64,000 nucleotides of DNA from the NCBI RefSeq assembly GCF_017301735.1, contig NZ_CP071090.1:12507001-12571000 (forward strand), read 5' to 3'. Below, in pieces: positions 40,744 through 49,136 of this stretch (position 1 is the first letter of the stretch; every line of letters starts with the position of its first letter). The stretch is from Pyxidicoccus parkwaysis (GTDB taxonomy: Bacteria > Myxococcota > Myxococcia > Myxococcales > Myxococcaceae). Under the pieces are notes generated by a model. The model searched no databases. It saw only the letters and a program-made list of their open reading frames with translations, and was not told the DNA's origin. The position numbers and the translations under genes are program-made.

Positions 40744-41541
40744 TCAGTCCAGCAGGAAGGTGTACGAGTACTTCATCTCCGTGGAGACGGCCTCGCCGCC
40801 CTTGATGGCGGGCTTGAAGCGGAAGCGTTTGATGGCGTCCCTCGCCGCTTCGTTCAGGCCGTAGCCCGGTCCGTTGAGGATCTTGGCGGCCACGACGCGG
40901 CCCTCGTTGTCGATGGTGATGGACAGCGTCACCGTGCCTTCGATGCCGGCGCGGCGGGCCTCCTCCGGGTAGGGAATCTTCACCTCGGAGGCCACCGTGG
41001 GCTCGGAGTCCACCTGGTAGATGGGCGTGTACTTGGGCGCGGAGTACCCCTTCACGTCCTTGGGGTCCTTCGCGGTGCTGTCCACCTTGCCGTAGGAGGT
41101 GTTGCCCACGGGCGCGGCGAAGCTGCCGGCGCTGGTGGTGGACGACATCGTCATGCCCACCACCAGCGGCGGCGGCCTGGCCTGCGGCTCCGGCGGGGGC
41201 GTGTTGTTGGGCGGAGGCGGCGCCTCCACGGGCGGCGGGGGCTTGGGGGCCTCGGCCACCTTCACGGGCGGGGGCTTCACCGCCTTCGGCTTGGGCGGAG
41301 GCGGCTTGGGCTCCTCCTTCTTCTCCTCGGGCGGAGGCGGCGGGGGCGGCTTCTGCACCTCCACCATGACCAGTTCCACCGGGCGCTGGGCCACGGGGCG
41401 GGGCCGCTCCGCCACACGCGCGAGCATCCAGAATCCGCCGCCGTGCAGGGCCAGCGACACGAGCAGGAAGACGACCACGAACGTCGAGGAACGCTCGCGG
41501 CGGGGAGGCAGGGACGCGCTGTCGAGGACCGCCTGGCTCAT
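40744..41541 (-). CDS. tonB: TonB energy-transducing protein
   Basis: This 265-residue TonB has one N-terminal membrane helix (STFVVVFLLVSLALHGGGFW, residues 19-38) preceded by a basic cytoplasmic stretch. A long Pro/Lys/Glu-rich spacer (about 66-130; PPPPPPPEEKKEEPKPPPP) spans the periplasm. The C-terminal TonB fold has PYPEEARRAGIEGTVTLSIT, GYGLNEAARDAIKRFRFKPA and an aromatic-basic end (SYTFLLD). It transmits proton-motive force from ExbB/ExbD to outer-membrane receptors. It lies 16 nt after exbD in the order exbB-exbD-tonB. No TonB-dependent receptor is in the window. Confidence 0.95.
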   Translation of the reverse strand: MSQAVLDSASLPPRRERSSTFVVVFLLVSLALHGGGFWMLARVAERPRPVAQRPVELVMVEVQKPPPPPPPEEKKEEPKPPPPKPKAVKPPPVKVAEAPKPPPPVEAPPPPNNTPPPEPQARPPPLVVGMTMSSTTSAGSFAAPVGNTSYGKVDSTAKDPKDVKGYSAPKYTPIYQVDSEPTVASEVKIPYPEEARRAGIEGTVTLSITIDNEGRVVAAKILNGPGYGLNEAARDAIKRFRFKPAIKGGEAVSTEMKYSYTFLLD

Positions 41542-41557
41542 GGACTGACGTCTCGCT

Positions 41558-42004
41558 TCAGGGCGCGGCGGGCGTGGATGCCGGAGCTGATGGGGCCACG
41601 TCCTTCTCGATGTTGAGGGCGAACTTGGCGATGCCCTGGCCCTTCACCACGTCGATGAGGCGCATCACCCGGCCGTACGCGAGGCTCTGGTCGGCGCTGA
41701 TGATGGCGCGGGTGTCCTTGTCCTTCGCCACCTGCTCGGCCACCTTGCGCGTGAGGTCCGCCTCGCTCACCTCGGCGCCGTCGAAGTAGAGCTTGCCCTC
41801 CTTGTCGAGCACCACGTTGACGAGCCCCTGCACCGTCTCGCCGCCGTTGGCCGCGCGGGGCAGGTCGACTTCCACCGTCTCGCGGACGATGAAGTTGGCC
41901 GTCACCATGAAGATGATGAGCAGCACCAGCACGATGTCCACCAGCGGCGTGACGTTGATGCCGGTGATTTCCTCTTCGTTGTCCTGCTGGGCGCCTCCGG
42001 CCAT
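41558..42004 (-). CDS. exbD: ExbD/TolR-family proton-channel subunit
   Basis: This 148-residue protein has the ExbD landmarks. A single N-terminal membrane helix carries the proton-linked Asp23 (INVTPLVDIVLVLLIIFMV), and a periplasmic domain follows with NVVLDKEGKLYFDGAEVSE, ISADQSLAYGRVMRLIDVVK and KFALNIEKD. The C-terminal tail is Ala/Pro-rich. It pairs with ExbB to drive TonB. Spacing is 3 nt from exbB and 16 nt to tonB. Confidence 0.95.
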   Translation of the reverse strand: MAGGAQQDNEEEITGINVTPLVDIVLVLLIIFMVTANFIVRETVEVDLPRAANGGETVQGLVNVVLDKEGKLYFDGAEVSEADLTRKVAEQVAKDKDTRAIISADQSLAYGRVMRLIDVVKGQGIAKFALNIEKDVAPSAPASTPAAP

Positions 42005-42007
42005 GGC

Positions 42008-42718
42008 CTAGCGGCCCTCCGCGGCGCGAGGGGCCGCGTCGGTGGAGGGGCGCTCGGCGCGCAGGCTGCCCACCAGGGCGTAGCCCAGGGCGTTGGCGCG
42101 GCTGGTGAGCGTCTTGAGCTGGCGGTTGAAGATGTTGAAGGCCACCACCGCCGGAATCGCGACGGCCAAGCCCACCGCCGTGGCGACGAGCGCCTCGGAG
42201 ATGCCGGCCATCACCGTCTGCTGAATCGCCGCGCCCTTCACGTTGGCGGCGCCCAGGTCATGGAAGGCCTTGATGATGCCGAGCACCGTGCCGAACAGAC
42301 CGATGAACGGCGCGTTGTTGCCCAGCGTGCCGAGGAAGGACAGGAAGCGCTCGTACTGCGGACGCTCGCGGGCCATGGTGGAGGCAATCACCTGCTCCAC
42401 GGTGTCCGCGCCCATGGCGGTGGACGCCAGCGCCTCGCGGACGACGGCGGCCTCCATGCCGCTTTTGCCTTCCACCGCCTTGCGCGCCGCCTCGAAGTCT
42501 CCGCGCGCCAGACGCACGGCCAGCCCCTCCGAGTCCGGCAGCCGGTTGCGCGCGAAGTACACCGTGCGCTCCAGCATGATGGCGATGGAGAGGACCGAGA
42601 GGACGACGAGAATCCACAGCACCCACTCGGCGGAGGTGAGCGTCACGCCGAGCAGCTTGCTGCTGAGCCAGCCAATCTCGGGGTGACCCGTCTGGGACAG
42701 GAGGAGGGAAGACGTCAT
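42008..42718 (-). CDS. exbB: ExbB/TolQ-family proton-channel subunit
   Basis: This 236-residue protein has three membrane helices. The first is at residues 31-48 (EWVLWILVVLSVLSIAIML). The second and third flank the conserved LGNNAPFIGLFGTVLGIIKAF and GISEALVATAVGLAVAIPAVV segments typical of ExbB/TolQ. The start at 42718 has a weak ribosome site; a TTG at 42772 would add 18 residues. It is the first gene of the exbB-exbD-tonB unit, with a 255-nt region upstream (42719-42973) that should hold its promoter. That stretch shows no gene or long palindrome. Confidence 0.94.
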   Translation of the reverse strand: MTSSLLLSQTGHPEIGWLSSKLLGVTLTSAEWVLWILVVLSVLSIAIMLERTVYFARNRLPDSEGLAVRLARGDFEAARKAVEGKSGMEAAVVREALASTAMGADTVEQVIASTMARERPQYERFLSFLGTLGNNAPFIGLFGTVLGIIKAFHDLGAANVKGAAIQQTVMAGISEALVATAVGLAVAIPAVVAFNIFNRQLKTLTSRANALGYALVGSLRAERPSTDAAPRAAEGR

Positions 42719-42973
42719 GGAGGGAAGCCTGGGTGTAGGTGGGTTACACGGCTCAAGTAACCCGGTTGCCAACTCGCGCGCCCATCTCTTGTTCCCCGGG
42801 CGGTGAAAGTCAAATGGAACGGGCCAGTTGGAGGCCTTCCGCTTGCTGGGGAACGGGGATGTGACGCGGGAGCGTGAGTTACCACGTCCCGCGTACGTCC
42901 CGGGGGCCGCCGCGTTACCGGCGGGCGGGCGAAGAGGCGTACGGTGCCGGACGCTTCCTGTCCGGGCCCGGGC

Positions 42974-43969
42974 TCAGGGGCGCCGCGGCGGGCTCTCGGT
43001 GAGGGCCGGGTCCTTCTCCACGACGGTGCCGAGCGCGGCGTCGATGCGGCGGAGCAGCTCCGCGTCCAGCTTCACGCCGGCGGCCTTCACGTTGTCGTGC
43101 ACCTGCTCCGGACGGGTGGCGCCGATGATGGCGGAGGAGATGCTCTTGTTCTGGAGCACCCAGGCGATGGCGAGCTGGGCCATGGTGAGGCCCGCCTCCT
43201 TCGCCAGCGGCTGGAGCTGCTGCACTCGGGTGAGCACGTCGTCCGACAACAGCCGGGTCATGAAGCGCGAGCCGCTGGGGTCAGTGGCGCGGCTGCCAGA
43301 CGGCGGCGGCTTGCCGGGGAGGTACTTGCCGGTGAGCACGCCCTGGGCGAGCGGCGACCAGACAATCTGCCCCAGGCCCTCCGCGTCCGAGGCGGGGATG
43401 ACCTGCGACTCAATCACCCGCCACAGCATGGAGTACTGCGGCTGGTTGGAGATGAAGGGCACGCGCAGCTCGCGGGCCAGCGCGGCGCCCTTGCGAATCT
43501 GGTCGGCGGTCCACTCGGAGACGCCGATGTAGAGCGCCTTGCCCTGACGGACGATGTCGGCGAAGGCCAGCATCGTCTCCTCCAGCGGCGTCTCGAAGTC
43601 GTAGCGGTGGGCCTGGTACAGGTCCACGTAGTCCGTCTGGAGCCGCTTCAGCGAGCCGTCGATGGACTCGAGGATGTGCTTGCGAGACAGGCCCCGGTCG
43701 TTCTTCCCGTTGCCGGTGGGCCAGTACACCTTGGTGAACAGCTCGTAGCCGGCGCGGCGCTGGCCCTTCAGCGCGCGGCCCAGCACCTCCTCGGCCCGCG
43801 TGCCCGCGTAGACGTCCGCGGTGTCGAAGGTGGTGATGCCCGCGTCCAGCGCCGCGCGCACGCAGGAGAGGGCGGCCTCCTCCTCTACCTGCGAGCCGTG
43901 GGTAATCCAGTTGCCGTAGGAGATTTCACTGACGACCAGACCGCTGCGACCGAGATGGCGGAAGTGCAT
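42974..43969 (-). CDS. Aldo/keto reductase
   Basis: This 331-residue protein has the AKR TIM barrel. It begins MHFRHLGRSGLVVSEISYGN, with TFDTADVYAGTRAEEVLGRAL giving the catalytic Asp and Tyr, ELFTKVYW the catalytic Lys, and DLYQAHRYD the catalytic His. The later SNQPQYSMLWR and SSAIIGATRPEQVHDNVKA fit NADPH binding in the Kv-beta / YghZ branch. It should reduce aldehydes or ketones in the cytoplasm. It lies 12 nt after a DoxX-like gene and may be co-transcribed with it and the AraC gene. Confidence 0.94.
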   Translation of the reverse strand: MHFRHLGRSGLVVSEISYGNWITHGSQVEEEAALSCVRAALDAGITTFDTADVYAGTRAEEVLGRALKGQRRAGYELFTKVYWPTGNGKNDRGLSRKHILESIDGSLKRLQTDYVDLYQAHRYDFETPLEETMLAFADIVRQGKALYIGVSEWTADQIRKGAALARELRVPFISNQPQYSMLWRVIESQVIPASDAEGLGQIVWSPLAQGVLTGKYLPGKPPPSGSRATDPSGSRFMTRLLSDDVLTRVQQLQPLAKEAGLTMAQLAIAWVLQNKSISSAIIGATRPEQVHDNVKAAGVKLDAELLRRIDAALGTVVEKDPALTESPPRRP

Positions 43970-43981
43970 AGGGGCGCGAGA

Positions 43982-44464
43982 CTAACCATGCGCCGCGAGC
44001 CTCGCACGGCCGATGGCGCGCGACAGTCCACCGGCCCACGCTACCCAGGCGAGGTAGACGCCCTGGAAGGGGATGCGCAGCCAGAAGTACCAGTCCGGCA
44101 GGGGCAGCACGTGCGAGGCGCTGTTGGCCATGGCCTCATGGATGTTGGCGGGGAGGATGGCCAGCAGCAGCGCGATGAGCCCCAGCGCCGCGAGCGGCCG
44201 GGTGCGCCTGAGCAGCATGCCCACGCCGCCCGCGACTTCGAAGACGCCGGAGAGCAGGACGAGGAAGTGCGGAGCGGGGAGCTGCGGCGGAATCATCGCC
44301 TCGAAGCGCGCGGGCGAGAGGAAGTGCAGCAGGCCCGCGCCGATGAAGAAGAGGCCCGAGGCCACGGCCGCGCGGTCCGCGGCGGTGGTGAGTGCCGGCA
44401 GGCGGCGCAGCGGGGGAAGGTGCAGCAGCGCGAAGAAGGTCAGCAGGACGAGCGCGAAGGTCAT
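43982..44464 (-). CDS. DoxX-like membrane protein
   Basis: This 160-residue protein has four or five hydrophobic segments, with ASGLFFIGAGLLHFLSPARF and LVLLSGVFEVAGGVGMLL typical of the DoxX-like fold, then LAALGLIALLLAILPANIHEA. A late LPDWYFWLRIPFQGVYLAWV completes the pattern. DoxX-type proteins are inner-membrane components linked in various bacteria to quinone redox or stress. Here it is between an AraC regulator and an AKR, so a role in aldehyde or oxidative stress defence is possible but inferred. Confidence 0.88.
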   Translation of the reverse strand: MTFALVLLTFFALLHLPPLRRLPALTTAADRAAVASGLFFIGAGLLHFLSPARFEAMIPPQLPAPHFLVLLSGVFEVAGGVGMLLRRTRPLAALGLIALLLAILPANIHEAMANSASHVLPLPDWYFWLRIPFQGVYLAWVAWAGGLSRAIGRARLAAHG

Positions 44465-44512
44465 GACGGTGCTCCTCGAAGTGACGGCGACGGGGTGTCC
44501 GTCGTCATGGCC

Positions 44513-45337
44513 TCAAGATGCGCCGCCGGTACGGGCCTCCGCTTGAACGAACTGGCTACGGCGTTGAAGCGACGAGGGCGTGGTGCCGAACATGCGCCGG
44601 AACGTCCGCGTCAGGTGGGCTGAGTCCGAGAAGCCCGCAGCGTGCGCTGCTTCCCCCAGCGTGCGGCCCGAGGCGATGGCGCCCGCCGCGCGCTGGAGCC
44701 GGAGCCAGAGGAGGTAGGGCCGCAGCGGCACGCCCAGCGAGTCCGTGAAGGCATGCATCAACCGCGAAGGGGACAGGCCTGCCACTTCGGAGAGCGCTTC
44801 GAGCGAGGTGTCCTCGGGGGCGGGCTCGGAGCGCAGGTGGCGCAGCAATTTGCGCACGCGCGGGTGGACGCGGCGCGGATCCTCGGGCGTACCGGAGAGG
44901 GCTTCGAGGGTGGCCTCCATCCACGGGCCCACGGCGTCGTGCGGAATGGCGCCGGTGCGGGGCAGTGACTCGAGGAGTTCGTCGCGCTTCGCCTCGTCGA
45001 AGAGGCGCACCGGACCTTCGAGCGAGGCCTGGAGGCGGAGGCCGTCGTGGCTCTCCGGCTCGATGAAGAGCAGGAGGATGTCGCCGCCGCGCGCGTCGAG
45101 TGAATGAGCGACATCCGGGCCCACCAGGACGCCGGCCGCGCGCTCGGCGGCCTTCATGCCCTGCGCGCGGACGGAGAGGGTGCCCTGGCGGCAGAGCACC
45201 AGGTGCATGGCGTGGTGCGCGTGCTTCGAGGACGCGTCCCCCGGGCCCCACATCGCGAGCGCGGCGGGCCAGACGACGAGCGGCATGTCTGGCCACGGGG
45301 CGCGAGGCGCGAGGTCTGGAGGGCGGGCGAGCAGCAT
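44513..45337 (-). CDS. AraC-family regulator
   Basis: This 274-residue regulator has an N-terminal cupin-like half (HHAMHLVLCRQGTLSVRAQG, PDVAHSLDARGGDILLLFIEP) and a C-terminal double helix-turn-helix. The latter includes SLEALSEVAGLSPSRLMHAF, PYLLWLRLQRAAGAIASGRT and LGEAAHAAGFSDSAHLTRTF with the FGTTPSS end. It precedes the DoxX and AKR genes on the same strand (48-nt gap), so it may activate them. The ligand is unknown. No good ribosome site is seen before the ATG. Confidence 0.92.
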   Translation of the reverse strand: MLLARPPDLAPRAPWPDMPLVVWPAALAMWGPGDASSKHAHHAMHLVLCRQGTLSVRAQGMKAAERAAGVLVGPDVAHSLDARGGDILLLFIEPESHDGLRLQASLEGPVRLFDEAKRDELLESLPRTGAIPHDAVGPWMEATLEALSGTPEDPRRVHPRVRKLLRHLRSEPAPEDTSLEALSEVAGLSPSRLMHAFTDSLGVPLRPYLLWLRLQRAAGAIASGRTLGEAAHAAGFSDSAHLTRTFRRMFGTTPSSLQRRSQFVQAEARTGGAS

Positions 45338-45411
45338 GGGAGGGTGAGGTCGCTTCCTCGTGTGGCCGAATGACGTCTGAAGTTAGCGCGACCTGCGTGG
45401 GAGTGCAGGAG

Positions 45412-45996
45412 TCAGTCCTTGCTCGAGGCTGCGTCCGGAATCCCGGCGAGAAGGTGTTCGCGCACGGCGAGGCGGGCCCGGTGCAGCCGCGTCTTCATCG
45501 CCTCCACGGTGAGGCCCAGGGCGCGGGCCACCTCGGGCCCGCTGAGGCCCTCGATGTCGCGCAGCACGAGGACCTCGCGATAGGCGGGCTCCAGTCGCTC
45601 AACCGCCTCGCGCACGCCTCGGACGACCTGCTCGCGACTGGCGGCCTCCTCGGGCGTGGGCGCCGGGTCGGGTTGGTTCAGCGCTTCCGGTTCGTCCACG
45701 AGCGAGCCCAGGGCCTTGCGTGCGCTGGCGAAGGGGCGCATGAGCCGCAGGCATGCGTTCTTCACTACGGTGAGCAGCCACGTGCCCACGGAGGTCTCCT
45801 CGCGCAACCGGGAGACCTCGCGGCTCAGCGTCACGAAGGCTTCCTGCACGGCATCCTCGGTGTCCGCGGCGTCGCGGCACACGCGCAGGCCGAAGCGGTA
45901 GACGCGCGCCTGGTAGAGCCGCACCAGCGCATCGAGCGCGGCGCGGTCCCCTTCGCGGGCGGCCTGGAGGAGGGCGGCATGGGGCGTGGTGTCCAT
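45412..45996 (-). CDS. ECF-type RNA polymerase sigma factor
   Basis: This 194-residue sigma factor has region 2 (ALVRLYQARVYRFGLRVCRD, DAVQEAFVTLSREVSRLRE) and region 4 (RLEPAYREVLVLRDIEGLSG, PEVARALGLTVEAMKTRLHRARLAVRE in pieces), joined by an acidic linker (EPEALNQPDPAPTPEEAA). AGGAAGCGGG precedes the ATG. No anti-sigma factor is adjacent, which is unusual for this class; the divergent DUF2892 membrane protein at 46123 may be a target or partner. Control by an anti-sigma elsewhere is likely. Confidence 0.93.
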   Translation of the reverse strand: MDTTPHAALLQAAREGDRAALDALVRLYQARVYRFGLRVCRDAADTEDAVQEAFVTLSREVSRLREETSVGTWLLTVVKNACLRLMRPFASARKALGSLVDEPEALNQPDPAPTPEEAASREQVVRGVREAVERLEPAYREVLVLRDIEGLSGPEVARALGLTVEAMKTRLHRARLAVREHLLAGIPDAASSKD

Positions 45997-46122
45997 CCCG
46001 CTTCCTGGATAACCGAGCCCGCGCCGGGCCGCGAGGGAGGTCCGCGAAAAATCCCGCTGAATCCTTTTTCCGCCTCGCTGGCTCTCTGGCGCACCAACCC
46101 TTTTCCAGATGGGAGTGACGCG

Positions 46123-46335
46123 ATGGCTCGCAATGTAGGCAAGGTGGACCGGGTGCTGCGCGCGGTGGCCGCGGTGGGGCTCGGCGTGTGCGCGGTGGTG
46201 GCGCCGGTGGATGGCTGGGTGCGCGGCCTGATGGTGGCCCAGGGGCTGTACTTCCTGGGCACCTCGCTGGCGGGCTCGTGCCTGGGCTACAGGCTGATGG
46301 GGAAGTCCACCTGCCCGGTGCCATCCCGCACCTGA
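46123..46335 (+). CDS. DUF2892 / YgaP-like small membrane protein
   Basis: This 70-residue protein begins MARNVGKVDRVLRAVAAVGL and has two hydrophobic segments, ending YRLMGKSTCPVPSRT. N-terminal NVGKVDRVLR and the late GxCPxY/GKSTCP pattern match DUF2892 proteins, where the Cys may bind metal or be redox-active. GGGAG lies about 6 nt before the ATG. It is divergent from the ECF sigma gene, with the promoter region between them (45997-46122). Confidence 0.85.
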   Translation: MARNVGKVDRVLRAVAAVGLGVCAVVAPVDGWVRGLMVAQGLYFLGTSLAGSCLGYRLMGKSTCPVPSRT

Positions 46336-46403
46336 GCAACGGACGCCGGGCGTGGACCCGTGGGCCTCCATGAATGACGTGTCATTTCACGGAGGCCCCT
46401 GCT

Positions 46404-46567
46404 CGCTTCACCAGCGGTCCTTCGACAGGATGACGGCGCTGTAGTTGCCCAGCGCGGTGCCGGCGTGTGGTCGGAGGCCCGCGCTCGGACGCGACTGCTC
46501 GCGCTTCACCAGCGGTCCTTCGACAGCACGACGGCGCTGTAGCTGCCCAGCGCAGTGCCGCCGTGCG
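46404..46567. repeat. Duplicated 3' end of the GH13 gene (98-bp period)
   Basis: A segment of about 66 bp (46404-46469) repeats the last part of the GH13 gene and its flank (46502-46567) with about 90% identity and a 98-bp offset. The copy would encode AGTALGNYSAVILSKDRW, matching the real C terminus GGTALGSYSAVVLSKDRW. It sits just downstream of the gene's stop and looks like a tandem-duplication remnant. Confidence 0.75.
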
Positions 46568-48473
46568 CGGGCATGCCGTCGCGCTCGCCCCACGAGGCCC
46601 AGAAGTCGACGCTGGCCGCGTTGCCGAAGTCGGGTGAGTAGCCCTGCCAGTCGCTGTTGAAGCGCACGCGCCACAGGCCGTCAGACGGGAGTCCGAATTC
46701 GTACCAGGAGAAGGCCTTGTGCCCGAGGTTGACGAGCACCACCACGTCGTCACCGGAGCCGCCGGACTGCCAGCGGTGGAAGGCGAGCACCTTGTCCGCG
46801 TGGTTGAGGTGGAAGACGTTGATGTTCTCTCCTCGGAGGCCCGCGGTGGTGTCGTACCAGTTGCGCCGCAGGTAGAGGAGGTCCTGGTACGCCTGACGGA
46901 TGCCGGTGAACCAGCCGGCCCGGCTCCAGTCGAGCGGCGTGCCGTCGTCGAAGTGGCCGTCCTGCATGAACTCCTGCCCCATGAACAGCATGGGGATGCC
47001 GGGCGCGGTGAGCGTCAGCGCCGCGCCGAGCAGGGACTTCTTCTTCGCGAGCCAGCTTCCCGCGTCGCTCGGTGACACCTCCGAGGGGATGCGGCTCTTG
47101 CCGTTGGCCACCTCGTCGTGGCTCTCCGTGTAGATGACGCGCTGGGTGGCCTGGCCGTTGTAACGGAAGTACAGCGCGTCGCGGACGGCGTTGAGGTCGC
47201 GGTCTTCATCGAAGGGCGTGAGGAGCGCGGCGCGCACGGGGTGCACGAAGGCCGGGTCCCACTGTGAATCACAGCCCGCGCCCTGCGGATGCGTGAGCGC
47301 GGGGTCGGCTCCCATGTCCTCGGCGATGAGGAGCTTCCAGGGGAACTCGCGCTTCACCGACTCACTGATGTACCGGAGCAGCTCCCAGCCGGCCGGGTTG
47401 TCCACGCCGTTGGCGGTGCGAATCTCCTTCGTGGCGTCCAGGCGCAGCCCGTCCATGTGGTAGTCGCGCAGCCACGTGAGCGCGTTGTCGCGCAGGTAGT
47501 CGCGCACCTCGGAGCGGCCGTAGTCGGGGCGCGTCTGGCCCCACGGCGTGTTGGCGCGCTCGTCCGCGTAGAACCAGACGCCGCCCCTGCCGAACGTCTC
47601 TCCATCGAAGTCCCAGTGCGGTAGGTCACTGGGGCCCAGGTGGTTGTAGACGACGTCGAGGATGACGCCGATGCCGCGCCGGTGGGCCTCGTCCACGAAG
47701 CGCTTGAGGTCGTTGGGCGCGCCGTACGCGCTCTCCGGCGCGAAGGGGAAGGTGGGGTTGTAGCCCCAGGAGAAGTCGCCCGCGAACTCGGACGAGGGCA
47801 TCAACTCCACCATGTTGACGCCGAGGTCGCGCAGGTAGTCGAGCTTGTCGATGGCGCTCAGCCAGTTGCCCGGGCCCCAGCCCTGCGCGTCGTGGAAGGT
47901 GCCGACGTGCAACTCGTACAGCACCACCTCGTTGAAGGCGGGCATGCGGAACTGGTCGTCGTAGCGCCAGATGAATTCCCGGTGGTCGACGATGATGCTG
48001 TTGCCGGTGGAGTTGGTGACGTCCGCGGCGCGCGGGTCATTGCGCCAGCGCCAGTCGCCGTACTTCCCTTGAATGACGTACTGATACTGGTGGCCATTCC
48101 ACGCGTCGGGGACGTCGCGGGAGAAGTTGCCCGAGGGCTCACGGGCCAATTCCACCGCGTGCCAGTTGCTGAACTCGCCAACGACTTGCACGCGCTGCGC
48201 GTTGGGGGCCCAGACGCGGAACGTGGTGCCGCCGTCGTAGGGGATGGCGCCCATGCCGCCGCGCCAGGAGGGCTCGGGCCAGGCCTCGGTGGGGACGAAG
48301 GCGGCGAGGTCCGCCGGGGCCTGGAGCTTCTCGGCGGGGCCGAACAGCTCGGGGGCCGAGCGTGTCCTCGGCGAGCGCTTGAGGACTTCGTTTCCTCGCG
48401 CCTTGCAGACGGACTCGTTGAAGTCCTTGCGGGCCTGCGTCACCTCGTTCGGCTTCTGCCTGCTCGTCGCCAT
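46506..48473 (-). CDS. GH13 alpha-amylase-family / branching-enzyme-like protein
   Basis: This 655-residue protein has a CBM48-like N-terminal module (GTTFRVWAPNAQRVQVVGEF, then SNWHAVELAREPSGNFSRDV). The GH13 barrel follows with GVILDVVYNHLGPSD (region I), DGLRLDATKEI with the nucleophile Asp, LIAEDMGADP with the acid Glu and YTESHDEVANGKSR with the third Asp. A beta-sandwich domain ends it. No signal peptide is visible, so a cytoplasmic glucan role is likely. It resembles branching enzymes and trehalohydrolases; the exact specificity is not decided. A Glu/Asp-rich N-terminal region of about 60 residues precedes CBM48. The start has a GGGGGG ribosome-like stretch. Confidence 0.88.
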   Translation of the reverse strand: MATSRQKPNEVTQARKDFNESVCKARGNEVLKRSPRTRSAPELFGPAEKLQAPADLAAFVPTEAWPEPSWRGGMGAIPYDGGTTFRVWAPNAQRVQVVGEFSNWHAVELAREPSGNFSRDVPDAWNGHQYQYVIQGKYGDWRWRNDPRAADVTNSTGNSIIVDHREFIWRYDDQFRMPAFNEVVLYELHVGTFHDAQGWGPGNWLSAIDKLDYLRDLGVNMVELMPSSEFAGDFSWGYNPTFPFAPESAYGAPNDLKRFVDEAHRRGIGVILDVVYNHLGPSDLPHWDFDGETFGRGGVWFYADERANTPWGQTRPDYGRSEVRDYLRDNALTWLRDYHMDGLRLDATKEIRTANGVDNPAGWELLRYISESVKREFPWKLLIAEDMGADPALTHPQGAGCDSQWDPAFVHPVRAALLTPFDEDRDLNAVRDALYFRYNGQATQRVIYTESHDEVANGKSRIPSEVSPSDAGSWLAKKKSLLGAALTLTAPGIPMLFMGQEFMQDGHFDDGTPLDWSRAGWFTGIRQAYQDLLYLRRNWYDTTAGLRGENINVFHLNHADKVLAFHRWQSGGSGDDVVVLVNLGHKAFSWYEFGLPSDGLWRVRFNSDWQGYSPDFGNAASVDFWASWGERDGMPAHGGTALGSYSAVVLSKDRW

Positions 48474-48623
48474 GAATCCCCCCGGGATTTCGTGGGGCGA
48501 CATTCCGCCAGCGCCGCCGCGCGAGGGCAACCCGGGGGCGGTGGGGGCGCGTTCAGTTCAGGGCAGTGCGTGTGGAGCCCGCCGGATGCGCCAGGATACG
48601 TTACGAGGACTCACCTCCCGCCC

Positions 48624-48956
48624 ATGACGCCCAAGCAAAAGATATACAAAGACATGCTGTGGTGGACGCTGCCTCATCTGCGCAACGTGGCGACGTGGGG
48701 GTGGTGGCAGCGCGCGCGGGACCGGTCCACCTATTACGAAACGCAGCTGGTGCATAACCTGCCCGTCTCCATGTTCGAGCCCGAGTTCATCGAGCACGAC
48801 ATCTGGTTCCTCAACGGGCAGGCCCGCTGGTACTGCGAGAATTGCAGTGCGCGGCTTTCATCGATGTACCCGGCGCAGGTCGCACGGATACGGGCGTTGT
48901 TCGCGCTCGTGCCGCCCCACCTGCGAGAGAAGCTCGAGTGGCATGGGCCCGCGTGA
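48624..48956 (+). CDS. Hypothetical small protein with YCENC motif
   Basis: This 110-residue protein is not recognised. It has Trp-rich N-terminal segments (MLWWTLPHLRNVATWGWWQRA) quoted in part as RNVATWGWWQRARDRS, then EPEFIEHDIWFLNGQARWYC and YCENCSARLSS, giving a C-x2-C pair, and a helical C terminus. No signal peptide is evident. It is divergent from the GH13 gene, with the promoter region 48474-48623 between them. It may bind a metal through the Cys pair; a function cannot be given. Confidence 0.65.
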   Translation: MTPKQKIYKDMLWWTLPHLRNVATWGWWQRARDRSTYYETQLVHNLPVSMFEPEFIEHDIWFLNGQARWYCENCSARLSSMYPAQVARIRALFALVPPHLREKLEWHGPA

Positions 48957-49022
48957 GGGAATGCCTTCCGCGAGGCGGAGTGTCTGGCTTTGCGCTTGGA
49001 GTCGGAAGGTGAGAACGCATGC

Positions 49023-49044
49023 CCGTACCACTTAAGTGGTACGG
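49023..49044. promoter_or_regulatory. Perfect 22-bp palindrome upstream of the ELWxxDGT gene
   Basis: CCGTACCACTT followed directly by its reverse complement AAGTGGTACGG makes a perfect 22-bp palindrome with no loop (49023-49044). A palindrome of this length is unlikely by chance and fits a dimeric-regulator operator or a recombination site. It lies 93 nt before the ELWxxDGT gene start. Confidence 0.65.
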
Positions 49045-49136
49045 CCTCGCTGAGCACCAGGCCGTAGCGTTCTCGTGCGCCGCGCCTCACGCGTGGCGGG
49101 CCGGATGTCACCGGCCCTTCTGCCCCGGAACCGAGA

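Noticed and set aside
40744..42718. Tol-Pal system
   Set aside because: ExbB/ExbD resemble TolQ/TolR, but the long Pro/Lys spacer protein is TonB, and tolB, pal or ybgC are absent.
46404..46567. Insertion-sequence ends
   Set aside because: The two copies are direct repeats of a gene tail, with no transposase or inverted termini nearby.
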